A stretch of DNA of 11,707 bases from Psychrobacillus sp040274765 (GTDB lineage Bacteria; Bacillota; Bacilli; Bacillales_A; Planococcaceae): contig JBEMAY010000081.1 of assembly GCA_040274765.1 (NCBI GenBank), positions 1 through 11,707 on the forward strand. Reading direction: 5' to 3'. The notes below the pieces were generated by a model. It worked only from the letters and a program-made list of their open reading frames with translations. It did no database searches and was not told the DNA's origin. Shown piece by piece: positions 1-6,391 of this stretch; position 1 is the first letter of the stretch; each line of letters opens with the position of its first letter. The position numbers and the translations under genes are program-made.

Positions 1-60
1 TTTCTTGCGATTCCGCGCTAAAATATTACTAACTCACAAGTATAAAAAGATTGGGAATCA

Positions 61-100
61 TGTTGGTTAAGGTGAAGGAAATTTTTACTTCACCCCAACA
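61..100. repeat. Long interrupted inverted repeat (hairpin)
   Basis: TGTTGG (61-66) and GGTGAAG (71-77) pair exactly with CTTCACC (88-94) and CCAACA (95-100). This gives 13 base pairs with a 4-base bulge (TTAA) and a 10-base loop. No T-run follows on either strand, so it is not a standard intrinsic terminator. It could be a terminator of an upstream gene with a poor tail, an RNA-processing hairpin or one copy of a dispersed intergenic repeat. Confidence 0.6.
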
Positions 101-341
101 TTTGACGTAGAACCTATTTTTCTACACCTAATTAAGAAATACCTTTTAATCGAATGTAGAACGGAAAATAATTTATCGTTAATTTATTTAATACGGAAGT
201 TTGGAGGATGACTAAGCGCATAAAGTATCACCGTTTTACAAAAGAAAATCTGCTATATAAACTGGTAGGAGGATTGCTAGGTCGGTCCCTTCCTAAAGTA
301 GCACTTTTCCAAACAAAGGAATATGGTAAGGTACTACGATT

Positions 342-347
342 AGGAGG
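342..347 (+). promoter_or_regulatory. Shine-Dalgarno that decides the catalase start
   Basis: A perfect AGGAGG lies 7 bases before the TTG at 355. This spacing is ideal, unlike the GGAGG that abuts the ATG at 208. It supports TTG 355 as the true start. Confidence 0.75.
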
Positions 348-354
348 CAAAGAA

Positions 355-1215
355 TTGTTCTATCATATTAAGGAACTACAATATATGGCTAAACCAGATA
401 GACCAGATCCGTTATTCGCTAAACAATTGCAAGAAGTACTAGGGGGGCAATTTGGAGAAATATCTGTTGCTCTTCAATATCTTTTTCAAGGTTGGAGTGT
501 AAGGGGAGACGGTAAGTATAAAGATTTATTGATGGATACTGGGACAGAGGAATTAGCCCACATAGAGATGTTAGCAACAATGATTGCTAGGCTTTTGGAA
601 GGGGCGCCTGTTGGTGATCTTGAGGAAGCAGCAAAAGATCCTGTAATTGGAGCTATCCTTGGTGGTATGAATCCTCAACATGCGATTGTTTCAGGTCTAG
701 GAGCAATGCCAGCGGATAGTGTGGGTAACAGGTGGACTGCTGACTATATAATTGCTAGTGGTAACTTATTAGCCGATTTTAGAGCCAATTTAAATGCTGA
801 ATCTCAAGGTAGATTACAGGCTGTTCGTTTATATGAAGCAACAAGTGATAGAGGCGTAAAAGACATGCTCTCTTGGCTAATAGCTCGAGATACCATGCAT
901 CAAAATCAGTGGATTGCAGCTATAAAAGAGTTAGAAGCAAAAGAGAATATTGTGGTGCCGAGCACTTTTCCAATGGAGTTAGAAAAACGGGAAGTTTCTT
1001 ATACTCTGTTTAATTTCTCTCGAGGTAATAAAAGTTCAGAAGGAAGATGGGCCTCAGGTACGAGTATGGATGGTTTAGGAACGTTTAATTATGTTGGATA
1101 TCCTGTTCCGTTTGGTGATAAACCACAACTTAATCCAGCTCCTTCATATATTCATGATACACCACCTGCGGTACTTAAAAGTAATAATGTTGATATTCCA
1201 CCAAATCTTTGCTAA
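355..1215 (+). CDS. Manganese (non-haem) catalase
   Basis: Disproportionates hydrogen peroxide to water and oxygen at a dinuclear manganese site; expected to be cytosolic. The protein is a ferritin-like four-helix bundle of the YdbD type, 286 residues from the TTG start, a normal family length. Counting from TTG 355, the metal ligands fall at Glu35 (GGQFGE), Glu66 and His69 (TEELAH), Glu149 (NLNAES) and His182 (DTMHQ). This matches the numbering I recall for the Lactobacillus plantarum enzyme (35, 66, 69, 148, 181) almost exactly. The family-like N-terminus (MFYHIKELQ, then KPDRPDPL) also begins here. An AGGAGG sits 7 bases upstream. An ATG at 208 would add 49 residues of no recognised similarity and has no usable ribosome site. 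The gene stands alone and is followed by a terminator. Some Bacillus homologues belong to the general stress regulon, but no clear SigB promoter is visible here. Confidence 0.93.
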   Translation: MFYHIKELQYMAKPDRPDPLFAKQLQEVLGGQFGEISVALQYLFQGWSVRGDGKYKDLLMDTGTEELAHIEMLATMIARLLEGAPVGDLEEAAKDPVIGAILGGMNPQHAIVSGLGAMPADSVGNRWTADYIIASGNLLADFRANLNAESQGRLQAVRLYEATSDRGVKDMLSWLIARDTMHQNQWIAAIKELEAKENIVVPSTFPMELEKREVSYTLFNFSRGNKSSEGRWASGTSMDGLGTFNYVGYPVPFGDKPQLNPAPSYIHDTPPAVLKSNNVDIPPNLC

Positions 1216-1240
1216 TAAAAATATTTAATAAATTAATTTA

Positions 1241-1269
1241 AGGACGTCCATTCTGGATGTTCTTTTTTT
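1241..1269 (+). terminator. Intrinsic terminator of the catalase gene
   Basis: The stem AGGACGTCCA/TGGATGTTCT has 10 pairs, two of them G-T, and a TTC loop, and runs into seven T residues. It starts 25 bases after the catalase stop. Confidence 0.9.
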
Positions 1270-1490
1270 GTTATCCATATTAGGATGATAGGGGAATGAC
1301 CAAGGTGGCGAGTGCAGGAGATACTGAAGCGCCTAAGTCGGAAAAGGTTGGTTAGTTTATAGCTGATTGGAAGCAGGTTCAAAGCCCTTATGATGGTGTG
1401 ATTTTCTGTTTATGTGTTTTATTTATGAGCGCATAAGGTCTGGTATTATGTGCGGATTAGTAGAAGCTACTTCCAGATAGAACATATAAT
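1270..1490. other. Intergenic stretch without a recognised gene
   Basis: It separates two convergent genes and has stops in every frame. The part around 1291-1350 is visibly richer in G and C than its surroundings. It contains a 19-codon open stretch (1296-1355) with a Shine-Dalgarno-like AGGGG too close to its ATG. An 8-pair hairpin (1429-1453, one G-T pair) lies further on. None of these is strong enough to call a gene. Confidence 0.5.
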
Positions 1491-1520
1491 AAAAAAATAT
1501 CTATTTCTTTCAGAAATAGA
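1491..1520 (-). terminator. Intrinsic terminator of the SRPBCC gene
   Basis: Read on the minus strand, TCTATTTCT and AGAAATAGA form a 9-pair stem with a GAA loop, followed by AT and seven T residues. It lies 15 bases past the stop of the gene at 1535-2023. Confidence 0.85.
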
Positions 1521-1534
1521 CGTAAGTCATTTGT

Positions 1535-2023
1535 TTAAGGCTTACAGCAAAGGTTTCCTTCTCCTTTTTCAAGTGCAGATTTAAGACTACTTAATACACC
1601 AGACCATGCCATATCATGCCATTTAATAGCCTCTGACCAATTTTCATGAGTACCAAAACCAAAGTGGTGTAATGAAATTTTAGTAATATTATTATCCAAA
1701 TTCAAAAAAACTACCTTTACAAGCGTTAGGGAATTCTCATCGTTCATAACACTTGCAAATTGGTCTGGCCCTTTCCAAGTAAAGTGTAGCTCACTCTGTT
1801 CATCTAGGTTAGTTATCTTGCAGCCTTTAGTATTCATACCAGTTTTATTCCCGGGTATGAAATAAAGCTCATATGCTCCACCAACTTTAGGATTAATGAT
1901 TGCTTCAGAAGCAAACCATTCAGAAACTCGTTCTGAGATTGTCCAAGCATACCAAACTAAATCAATTGGAGCATGGATAGTGATTTCTTTGTTGATCTCA
2001 ATACCTTCTGATAATTGTTTCAT
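1535..2023 (-). CDS. SRPBCC (AHSA1-like) domain protein
   Basis: A 162-residue protein of the START/Bet v1-like superfamily, in the branch named after activator of Hsp90 ATPase 1. The typical opening is present: a beta strand with 'EITIHAPIDLVWYAWT' at residues 13-28, then a tryptophan in 'SEWFAS' (34-39), a 'GGAYEL' strand near 48-53, and a closing amphipathic helix (about 131-153). Such proteins form a hydrophobic ligand cavity; bacterial members rarely have a known ligand, so no specific role can be given. It is cytosolic, with no signal peptide or membrane segment. The C-terminus carries a Cys-Cys pair (159-160), which is not a family feature I recognise. GGGAGGA (2031-2037) lies 7 bases before the ATG. 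The gene is monocistronic, with its own promoter and terminator. Confidence 0.85.
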   Translation of the reverse strand: MKQLSEGIEINKEITIHAPIDLVWYAWTISERVSEWFASEAIINPKVGGAYELYFIPGNKTGMNTKGCKITNLDEQSELHFTWKGPDQFASVMNDENSLTLVKVVFLNLDNNITKISLHHFGFGTHENWSEAIKWHDMAWSGVLSSLKSALEKGEGNLCCKP

Positions 2024-2063
2024 TCCAAAATCCTCCCTAGTTATTTACTGCTATTTAATACTG

Positions 2064-2072
2064 ATTATATCA
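2064..2072 (-). promoter_or_regulatory. Extended -10 promoter for the SRPBCC gene
   Basis: On the minus strand the sequence reads TGATATAAT, a perfect extended -10 (TGN plus TATAAT), about 40 bases before the start codon. The -35 region at 17-base spacing is only TACAAA, consistent with reliance on the extended -10. Confidence 0.6.
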
Positions 2073-2241
2073 AATATTAAAATTATTTTGTATTTTTATG
2101 AAAATTGCTAACAACTTCTTCTTTACTCATAGAAGAAGCTTCCTACCGAAAGACGAATATGGAAGATAAATCTCATTATTTTCTATTAATCGTTCATGTT
2201 GTTCTATAAAAAAATGAATGTGTAATTGATTAAATTCTATT

Positions 2242-2292
2242 AAATATAAAAGACTGCAATCAAACACGAAAACCTCGTGATTGACTGCAGTC
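2242..2292 (-). terminator. Terminator of the rpoY-rnjA operon
   Basis: The minus strand folds GACTGCA, TTGA and TCGTG against CACGA, TCAA and TGCAGTC. This is a long stem of 7+4+5 pairs with two single mismatches and a 5-base loop. TTTTATATTT follows. It lies about 40 bases after the rnjA stop. Confidence 0.85.
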
Positions 2293-2333
2293 AGGGATAT
2301 TTAGTAGAAAAACACTAGATTTGTTTATATTAT

Positions 2334-4001
2334 TTACACTTCCATAATGATTGGTAAAATCATTGGACGGCGTTTAGTCTTTTCATATAAATAAGGGCTT
2401 AAAACATCTGTAATTTCATTTTTTAATTCTGACCATTCTATTGCTTTGTCTTGAATGGTAAATCTTAAATGCTTATTTAGCATTTGTTGTGCTTCATTAA
2501 TCATTGTGCCAGATTCCCGCATATATACGAAACCTCTAGAAATAATATCTGGACCAGAAACGATTTTCTTTCTTTCCATATCCGCACTAACAACTACTAT
2601 AACTAGGCCTTCTTCAGATAGAATTCGGCGATCTCTCAATACGATATTACCTATATCACCAATTCCGCTACCATCGATATAAACGTCTCCAGATGGGATG
2701 CGTCCTGCTATATGCGCTTCGTTGGAACTTAAAGCTAACACTTGGCCATTTTCCATTATGAAAGTATTTTCAATAGGAACATCGCAATCTGCAGCTAACT
2801 CAGTATGAATTTTCAACATTCGGAATTCTCCATGGATTGGCATAAAGAATTTAGGCTTCATCAAACGAAGCATTAGCTTTTGTTCTTCCTGAGAGCCATG
2901 TCCCGATGTATGAACATTGTTCAATGAACCATGAATTACTTCGGCACCAGCCCGGAACAATAGGTTAATCGTTCTATTAACGCTAGCTCTGTTACCTGGA
3001 ATTGGAGAAGAGGAGAATACTACTGTGTCTCCTGGTTGAATCTGTATTTGTCGGTGAGTACCGTTAGCAATTCGGGAAAGAGCTGCCATTGGCTCCCCTT
3101 GACTACCTGTACAAAGAATTAATACTTCGTTAGCAGGTAAACGATTTAAAGCGCTTGTATCAATGAACATTTCTTTAGGAGCCGTAATGTAGCCTAGCTC
3201 TCGTCCGATTGTAATATTATTGTCCATACTTCTTCCAAAGACAGCAATTTTACGATTGTGATGAATGGCTGCGTCTATTACTTGTTGAAGTCTGTGGATA
3301 TTCGAAGCAAAGGTTGCAAAAATAATACGGCCATTTACTTTTCGGAAAATGGAATCCATACTTTCTCCAACTTTTCGTTCGGACATCGTGAAATTAGGAA
3401 CTTCTGCATTAGTACTATCTGAAAGAAGACAAAGTACGCCATCTCGACCGATTTCTGCCATTTTAGTTAAGTTAGCAGGCTCTCCCACAGGGGTAAAGTC
3501 AAATTTGAAATCTCCTGTATGCACAATATTACCAGGTGGAGTTTTTACCACAATTCCAAAAGCATCAGGTATACTATGCGTAGTTCTAAAAAAGCTTACA
3601 GCCGTTTTTCTAAACTTAATAACATCGTCTTCTTCTATTACATTCATTTTGGTTTGACGAAGTAAGCCATGTTCTTCTAATTTATTTCGTAGCAATCCAA
3701 GTGCTAGCTTGCTTCCGTATACTGGCACATTAAGTTGCTTAAGTAAGTAAGGGATACCACCAATATGATCTTCATGTCCGTGTGTTATAAACAGACCTTT
3801 AATCTTGTCCACGTTTTTGACTAAATAAGTATAGTCTGGGATCACATAGTCAATTCCTAGAAGATCATCTTCCGGGAATTTAATACCAGCATCAATAAGA
3901 ATAATTTCATCTTGGAATTGAACACCATACGTATTTTTGCCGATTTCACCTAGTCCGCCGAGGGCGAAAACAGCAGTTTGGTCATTTTTTACAAATTTCA
4001 T
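2334..4001 (-). CDS. rnjA: Ribonuclease J1
   Basis: A 555-residue 5'-3' exonuclease and endonuclease of mRNA decay and rRNA maturation, acting in the cytoplasm. The metallo-beta-lactamase core holds the zinc motif HGHEDH at 74-79, with His142, Asp164 and His390 as further ligands, all at the positions known for the B. subtilis enzyme. The beta-CASP insert follows from about residue 210, with GRSM near 256-259, CTGSQGEP at 297-304 and HTSGHG at 364-369. The C-terminal dimerisation domain ends with KTKRRPMILPIIMEV. Length and both ends match the family. The ATG lies 3 bases after the rpoY stop with only a weak Shine-Dalgarno (AGAAGAG), so translational coupling is likely. B. subtilis has the same rpoY-rnjA pair. 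Family members called RNase J2 lack part of the metal site; here it is complete. Confidence 0.97.
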   Translation of the reverse strand: MKFVKNDQTAVFALGGLGEIGKNTYGVQFQDEIILIDAGIKFPEDDLLGIDYVIPDYTYLVKNVDKIKGLFITHGHEDHIGGIPYLLKQLNVPVYGSKLALGLLRNKLEEHGLLRQTKMNVIEEDDVIKFRKTAVSFFRTTHSIPDAFGIVVKTPPGNIVHTGDFKFDFTPVGEPANLTKMAEIGRDGVLCLLSDSTNAEVPNFTMSERKVGESMDSIFRKVNGRIIFATFASNIHRLQQVIDAAIHHNRKIAVFGRSMDNNITIGRELGYITAPKEMFIDTSALNRLPANEVLILCTGSQGEPMAALSRIANGTHRQIQIQPGDTVVFSSSPIPGNRASVNRTINLLFRAGAEVIHGSLNNVHTSGHGSQEEQKLMLRLMKPKFFMPIHGEFRMLKIHTELAADCDVPIENTFIMENGQVLALSSNEAHIAGRIPSGDVYIDGSGIGDIGNIVLRDRRILSEEGLVIVVVSADMERKKIVSGPDIISRGFVYMRESGTMINEAQQMLNKHLRFTIQDKAIEWSELKNEITDVLSPYLYEKTKRRPMILPIIMEV

Positions 4002-4004
4002 GAA

Positions 4005-4214
4005 TTACAGCTCTTCTACTTTGAAATTTGGGCTTGCTTGTTCGTATTCCAAGTGGTTACCTTCAAGCAGCTGGATAAGCTCAATATTATACTTGCGGTC
4101 TATAAGAAGTGAACGAACCTCACGCTCTGAATCAGCCTCTACGTATAAGCTTTTTGTGTTTTCGCGAACTGGTACCTCTAGTGCGTTTTCTTGATAATAA
4201 ACTTTATAAATCAT
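4005..4214 (-). CDS. rpoY: RNA polymerase epsilon subunit (YkzG)
   Basis: A 69-residue accessory subunit of RNA polymerase found in Firmicutes (DUF1447), which binds the core enzyme. The sequence starts MIYKVYYQ, has VPVREN near residue 15 and ends with the typical LEYEQASPNFKVEEL. The frame can be extended nine codons upstream to 4241, but AAGGAGAG (4222-4229) lies 7 bases before the ATG at 4214. The resulting length equals the usual 69-70 residues, so 4214 is the start. The gene heads the operon with rnjA. Confidence 0.95.
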   Translation of the reverse strand: MIYKVYYQENALEVPVRENTKSLYVEADSEREVRSLLIDRKYNIELIQLLEGNHLEYEQASPNFKVEEL

Positions 4215-4259
4215 TTTTATACTCTCCTTTTTCACGTTCAAAATAAATCAATTCTCTTT

Positions 4260-4268
4260 ATATTATCA
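4260..4268 (-). promoter_or_regulatory. Possible extended -10 for rpoY-rnjA
   Basis: The minus strand reads TGATAATAT between the upstream terminator and rpoY, about 45 bases before the rpoY start. It fits TGN plus a 4-of-6 -10 box, but no good -35 box is seen. Transcription may also come from read-through of the terminator at 4281-4314. Confidence 0.35.
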
Positions 4269-4280
4269 CGCTACTTATTT

Positions 4281-4314
4281 AAAATAAAGAAAAGCCCTCC
4301 AATTTTTGAAGGGC
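4281..4314 (-). terminator. Terminator/attenuator between the small peptide gene and rpoY
   Basis: On the minus strand GCCCTTCAA pairs with TTGGAGGGC (9 pairs, one G-T) around an AAA loop, followed by TTTTCTTTATTTT. On the plus strand the G-T pair becomes a C-A mismatch and there is no T-run, so it is directional. It begins 12 bases after the stop codon of the 23-codon gene, close enough for a ribosome at that stop to affect folding. Confidence 0.8.
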
Positions 4315-4326
4315 AAGACATTTGAC

Positions 4327-4398
4327 TTAAGCAATAGTTTTGTTTCTGAGCATTCCGCCGAGTCGCCGCAACAGTTTTCTTTTTAAGCGTTTCAACAT
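4327..4398 (-). CDS. Small basic peptide, 23 residues
   Basis: I do not recognise this peptide. It starts MLKRLKRK, continues with LLRRLGGMLRN and ends in KTIA. It has nine Lys/Arg and no acidic residue, and basic residues alternate with leucines as in an amphipathic helix. Expression signals are strong: AAGGAGTG (4406-4413) 7 bases before the ATG, a near-consensus promoter at 4421-4449, and a terminator 12 bases after the stop. The same frame can be opened far upstream as a longer reading frame, but that part only mirrors ykrA. The gene is divergent from ykrA and directly upstream of rpoY-rnjA. It may be a membrane- or RNA-binding small protein, or a leader peptide controlling read-through into rpoY. 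No function is claimed. Confidence 0.65.
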   Translation of the reverse strand: MLKRLKRKLLRRLGGMLRNKTIA

Positions 4399-4405
4399 GG
4401 CAATC

Positions 4406-4413
4406 CACTCCTT
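4406..4413 (-). promoter_or_regulatory. Shine-Dalgarno of the small peptide gene
   Basis: The minus strand reads AAGGAGTG, 7 bases before the ATG at 4398. It is a near-perfect site and the main evidence that the 23-codon frame is translated. Confidence 0.75.
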
Positions 4414-4420
4414 ATGACGT

Positions 4421-4449
4421 ATTATATATGAATTTGTTGATTTTGTAAA
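4421..4449 (-). promoter_or_regulatory. SigA-type promoter of the small peptide gene
   Basis: The minus strand has TTTACA (4444-4449), a 17-base spacer and a perfect TATAAT (4421-4426). The predicted transcript starts near 4414, about 15 bases before the ATG. It is one of the best promoters in the window. Confidence 0.75.
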
Positions 4450-4501
4450 GGATTTTAACAGAAAAGTCAAATAATTTAACTTGAAAAGTGAGGATAAAAT
4501 A

Positions 4502-5275
4502 ATGGAAAGAAAAGTATTAATTTTTGATATAGATGGAACCATTCTAGATTTAGAGAAAAATATTCCTGACGGAGTAAAAGAGGCCTTTAAACAAGCAAGA
4601 GATAATGGGCACATTACAGTAATCGCCACGGGGAGAGCACCATTTTTAGCTAAGGCTATCGTAGATCAGTTGGAAATTGATTCCTATATAAGTTATAACG
4701 GACAAATTGTACAATTTGAAGGTAAAACCATACATAAAGGTGTGATAGACAAGGATGAGCTAAAAAAACTTTCGGAGTTTGCTGCTTTGAAAGACCAGCC
4801 TTTAGTATATATGGACAGCCACGAGATGGTTTCAAATGTCCCCGATCATCAAGATGTGATTGAAAGTATTTCCACTTTAAAGGTTGGTTTTCCTAGACAG
4901 GCAGAAAACTTTTATTTAAATAATGATATTCATCAGGCGCTTGTCTTTTGTGAAAAAGATGTACAAGAGGAGTATGAACATGCATTTCCTAACTTGTCCT
5001 TTGTAAGATGGCACAGAGTATCTTGTGATGTGCTCCCTAAAGGTATGTCTAAAGCTGTTGGAATTGAGATACTTTTAGAATACTTAGGAGAAACTCGTCA
5101 AAATGCTGTTGCATTCGGGGACGGATTAAATGATGTTGAAATGCTGAAGTTCGTAGGTACAGGTGTAGCCATGGGAAATGCTGTAGATGAGCTTAAAAAA
5201 TACGCAACGATCGTAACAGATCATGTATCAGAAAATGGTCTAGTAAATGCAATGAAGCAATTAAAGTTAATTTAA
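4502..5275 (+). CDS. Cof-type HAD phosphatase (YkrA-like)
   Basis: A 257-residue soluble hydrolase of the haloacid dehalogenase superfamily, Cof/type IIB cap. It is expected to remove phosphate from sugar phosphates or similar small metabolites through an aspartyl-phosphate. Motif I is DIDGT (9-13, nucleophile Asp9), motif II has Thr43 in IATGR, motif III Lys is in LPKGMSK (178-184) and motif IV is GDGLND (206-211). The cap lies between motifs II and III. A TTG at 4481 opens the same frame 7 codons earlier, but it has no ribosome site. GTGAGGA lies about 7 bases before the ATG at 4502, and the length then equals B. subtilis YkrA as I recall it. It is followed after 11 bases by the PfkB kinase, so the two are likely co-transcribed. 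The exact substrate cannot be read from the sequence. Confidence 0.92.
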   Translation: MERKVLIFDIDGTILDLEKNIPDGVKEAFKQARDNGHITVIATGRAPFLAKAIVDQLEIDSYISYNGQIVQFEGKTIHKGVIDKDELKKLSEFAALKDQPLVYMDSHEMVSNVPDHQDVIESISTLKVGFPRQAENFYLNNDIHQALVFCEKDVQEEYEHAFPNLSFVRWHRVSCDVLPKGMSKAVGIEILLEYLGETRQNAVAFGDGLNDVEMLKFVGTGVAMGNAVDELKKYATIVTDHVSENGLVNAMKQLKLI

Positions 5276-5286
5276 AGGAGTATCAC

Positions 5287-6222
5287 ATGATAGAGCAAAA
5301 TAATAAGTACGTATTAGTATATGGCGATGCCTTTGTGGACTACATTTCAAAGGATCAGTCAAATAAGAGTTTTAAAAAATTTTTAGGGGGAGCCACTGTC
5401 AATGTAGCGGCAGGCATTGGCAGACTAGGCTCGTCATCCTCTTTTATAACGATTATTGGAGAAGATGAAACCTCTAAATTTGTAAAAAGGGAGTTAGAGG
5501 CAGAAGGAGTAGATCTTTCTTTTATCCAAGTCGACCCAGAAAAATCTATAAGTGGTGTTTATGTACACTTAACAGAAGATAACGATCGCCATTTTCATAC
5601 TTATTTAGATGATACCCCAGACTTACAGGTAGATTTTAATAGAATAGATTTGAATGCTTTTAATCAAGCAAGTGCATTCCATTTTTGCTCAGGGACATTA
5701 TTTCATACAATCGCCAGAAAAACTACTAGAAAAATAGTAGATGAAGTGAAGAAATCTAGCGCCCTTATTTCATTTGATGCTAATATTCGTCCCTTACGTT
5801 GGAAGAGTGAGCAACAGTGTAGAGAGACAATTTGTTCGTTTCTTCATGACGTGGATATTTTTAAAATAACTGAGGAAGAACTTTTCTTTTTAACTCAAGC
5901 TAATACGCAGAGAGAGGGACTAAAAAAACTAGCTAAATATAATATTTCCATCATCCTCGTTACAGTTGGGGCAGAAGGGACTTATGCCATGATAGAGGGT
6001 GAACTTGTCCATATCCCAGCAGAAAAGGTCCTAGCTGTTGATACTACGGGTGCTGGGGATGCATTTATGGCAGGAATTTTATCTAAAATCCAGTCGGAAG
6101 GGCAGCCTGAGACAAGGGACGAGTGGATTAGATACATAGCTTTTGGTAATAAACTTGGGTCTATTTGTGCCACAAACTTTGGGGCTTTATCTGCTATGCC
6201 GAGATTATCGGATATAAAATGA
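5287..6222 (+). CDS. PfkB-family carbohydrate kinase (fructokinase-like)
   Basis: A 311-residue cytosolic sugar kinase of the ribokinase/PfkB family that transfers phosphate from ATP to a sugar hydroxyl. The N-terminal signature GGATVNVAAGIGRLG lies at 34-48. SFDANIRPLRW is at 162-172. The C-terminal signature DTTGAGDAF at 252-260 carries the catalytic base Asp258 and the anion hole. The pattern is nearest to fructokinases, but ribokinase, ketodeoxygluconate kinase or another specificity cannot be excluded. AAGGAG (5275-5280) overlaps the ykrA stop and lies 6 bases before the ATG. The gene shares an operon with the HAD phosphatase. I do not recall a kinase at this place in the B. subtilis order, so it looks like an insertion. 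A strong bidirectional terminator follows. Confidence 0.9.
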   Translation: MIEQNNKYVLVYGDAFVDYISKDQSNKSFKKFLGGATVNVAAGIGRLGSSSSFITIIGEDETSKFVKRELEAEGVDLSFIQVDPEKSISGVYVHLTEDNDRHFHTYLDDTPDLQVDFNRIDLNAFNQASAFHFCSGTLFHTIARKTTRKIVDEVKKSSALISFDANIRPLRWKSEQQCRETICSFLHDVDIFKITEEELFFLTQANTQREGLKKLAKYNISIILVTVGAEGTYAMIEGELVHIPAEKVLAVDTTGAGDAFMAGILSKIQSEGQPETRDEWIRYIAFGNKLGSICATNFGALSAMPRLSDIK

Positions 6223-6312
6223 AGGCGGAAAGAAACTCTTTCCTTCAGCTGTTAGTTATATAGGATAGAGATGTATTTGAAGTAAGGGAAAAATAAATAT
6301 ACAGGAATAGAA

Positions 6313-6353
6313 AAGCCTCGAAAATTGTACTAAGCGTAAAATTTTCGAGGCTT
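6313..6353. terminator. Bidirectional terminator between the PfkB kinase and def
   Basis: AAGCCTCGAAAATT (6313-6326) and AATTTTCGAGGCTT (6340-6353) form a perfect 14-pair stem around a 13-base loop. ATTATTT follows on the plus strand, and TTTCTATT on the minus strand. It lies between convergent genes and can serve both. Confidence 0.88.
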
Positions 6354-6391
6354 ATTATTTATGAGAAGAGTTATGCCTCTTCCTCTATTTA

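Larger units (their letters stand above)
1..354. other. Non-coding stretch and leader upstream of Mn catalase
   Basis: No convincing gene is visible. The first bases may be the tail of an upstream gene, but the window cuts it off. The stretch holds a long hairpin (61-100) and a spaced inverted repeat TTCTACA/TGTAGAA (120-126 and 155-161). The catalase frame is open back to 172, with an ATG at 208. That ATG has GGAGG abutting it with no spacer, so initiation there is unlikely. I read 172-354 mainly as untranslated leader. No clear promoter could be fixed. Confidence 0.5.

Noticed and set aside
144..168. SigB-like promoter (TTTTAA, 13 bases, GGAAAA) before the catalase
   Set aside because: Too few matches to the GTTTAA/GGGTAT consensus to report, although some homologues are SigB-controlled.
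208..354. N-terminal extension of the catalase from the ATG at 208
   Set aside because: GGAGG abuts the ATG with no spacer, the encoded residues match nothing recognised, and TTG 355 has an ideal ribosome site and correct ligand numbering.
2083..2130. 15-codon minus-strand frame (MSKEEV start) upstream of the SRPBCC gene
   Set aside because: Very short, weak ribosome site, and it ends upstream of and close to the likely promoter; no independent support.
2115..2138. 8-pair inverted repeat CTTCTTCT/AGAAGAAG
   Set aside because: No T-run on either strand and simple purine/pyrimidine composition; likely chance.
6227..6243. Hairpin GGAAAGA-AAC-TCTTTCC just after the kinase stop
   Set aside because: Not followed by a T-run; the perfect 14-pair terminator at 6313-6353 is the better terminator.
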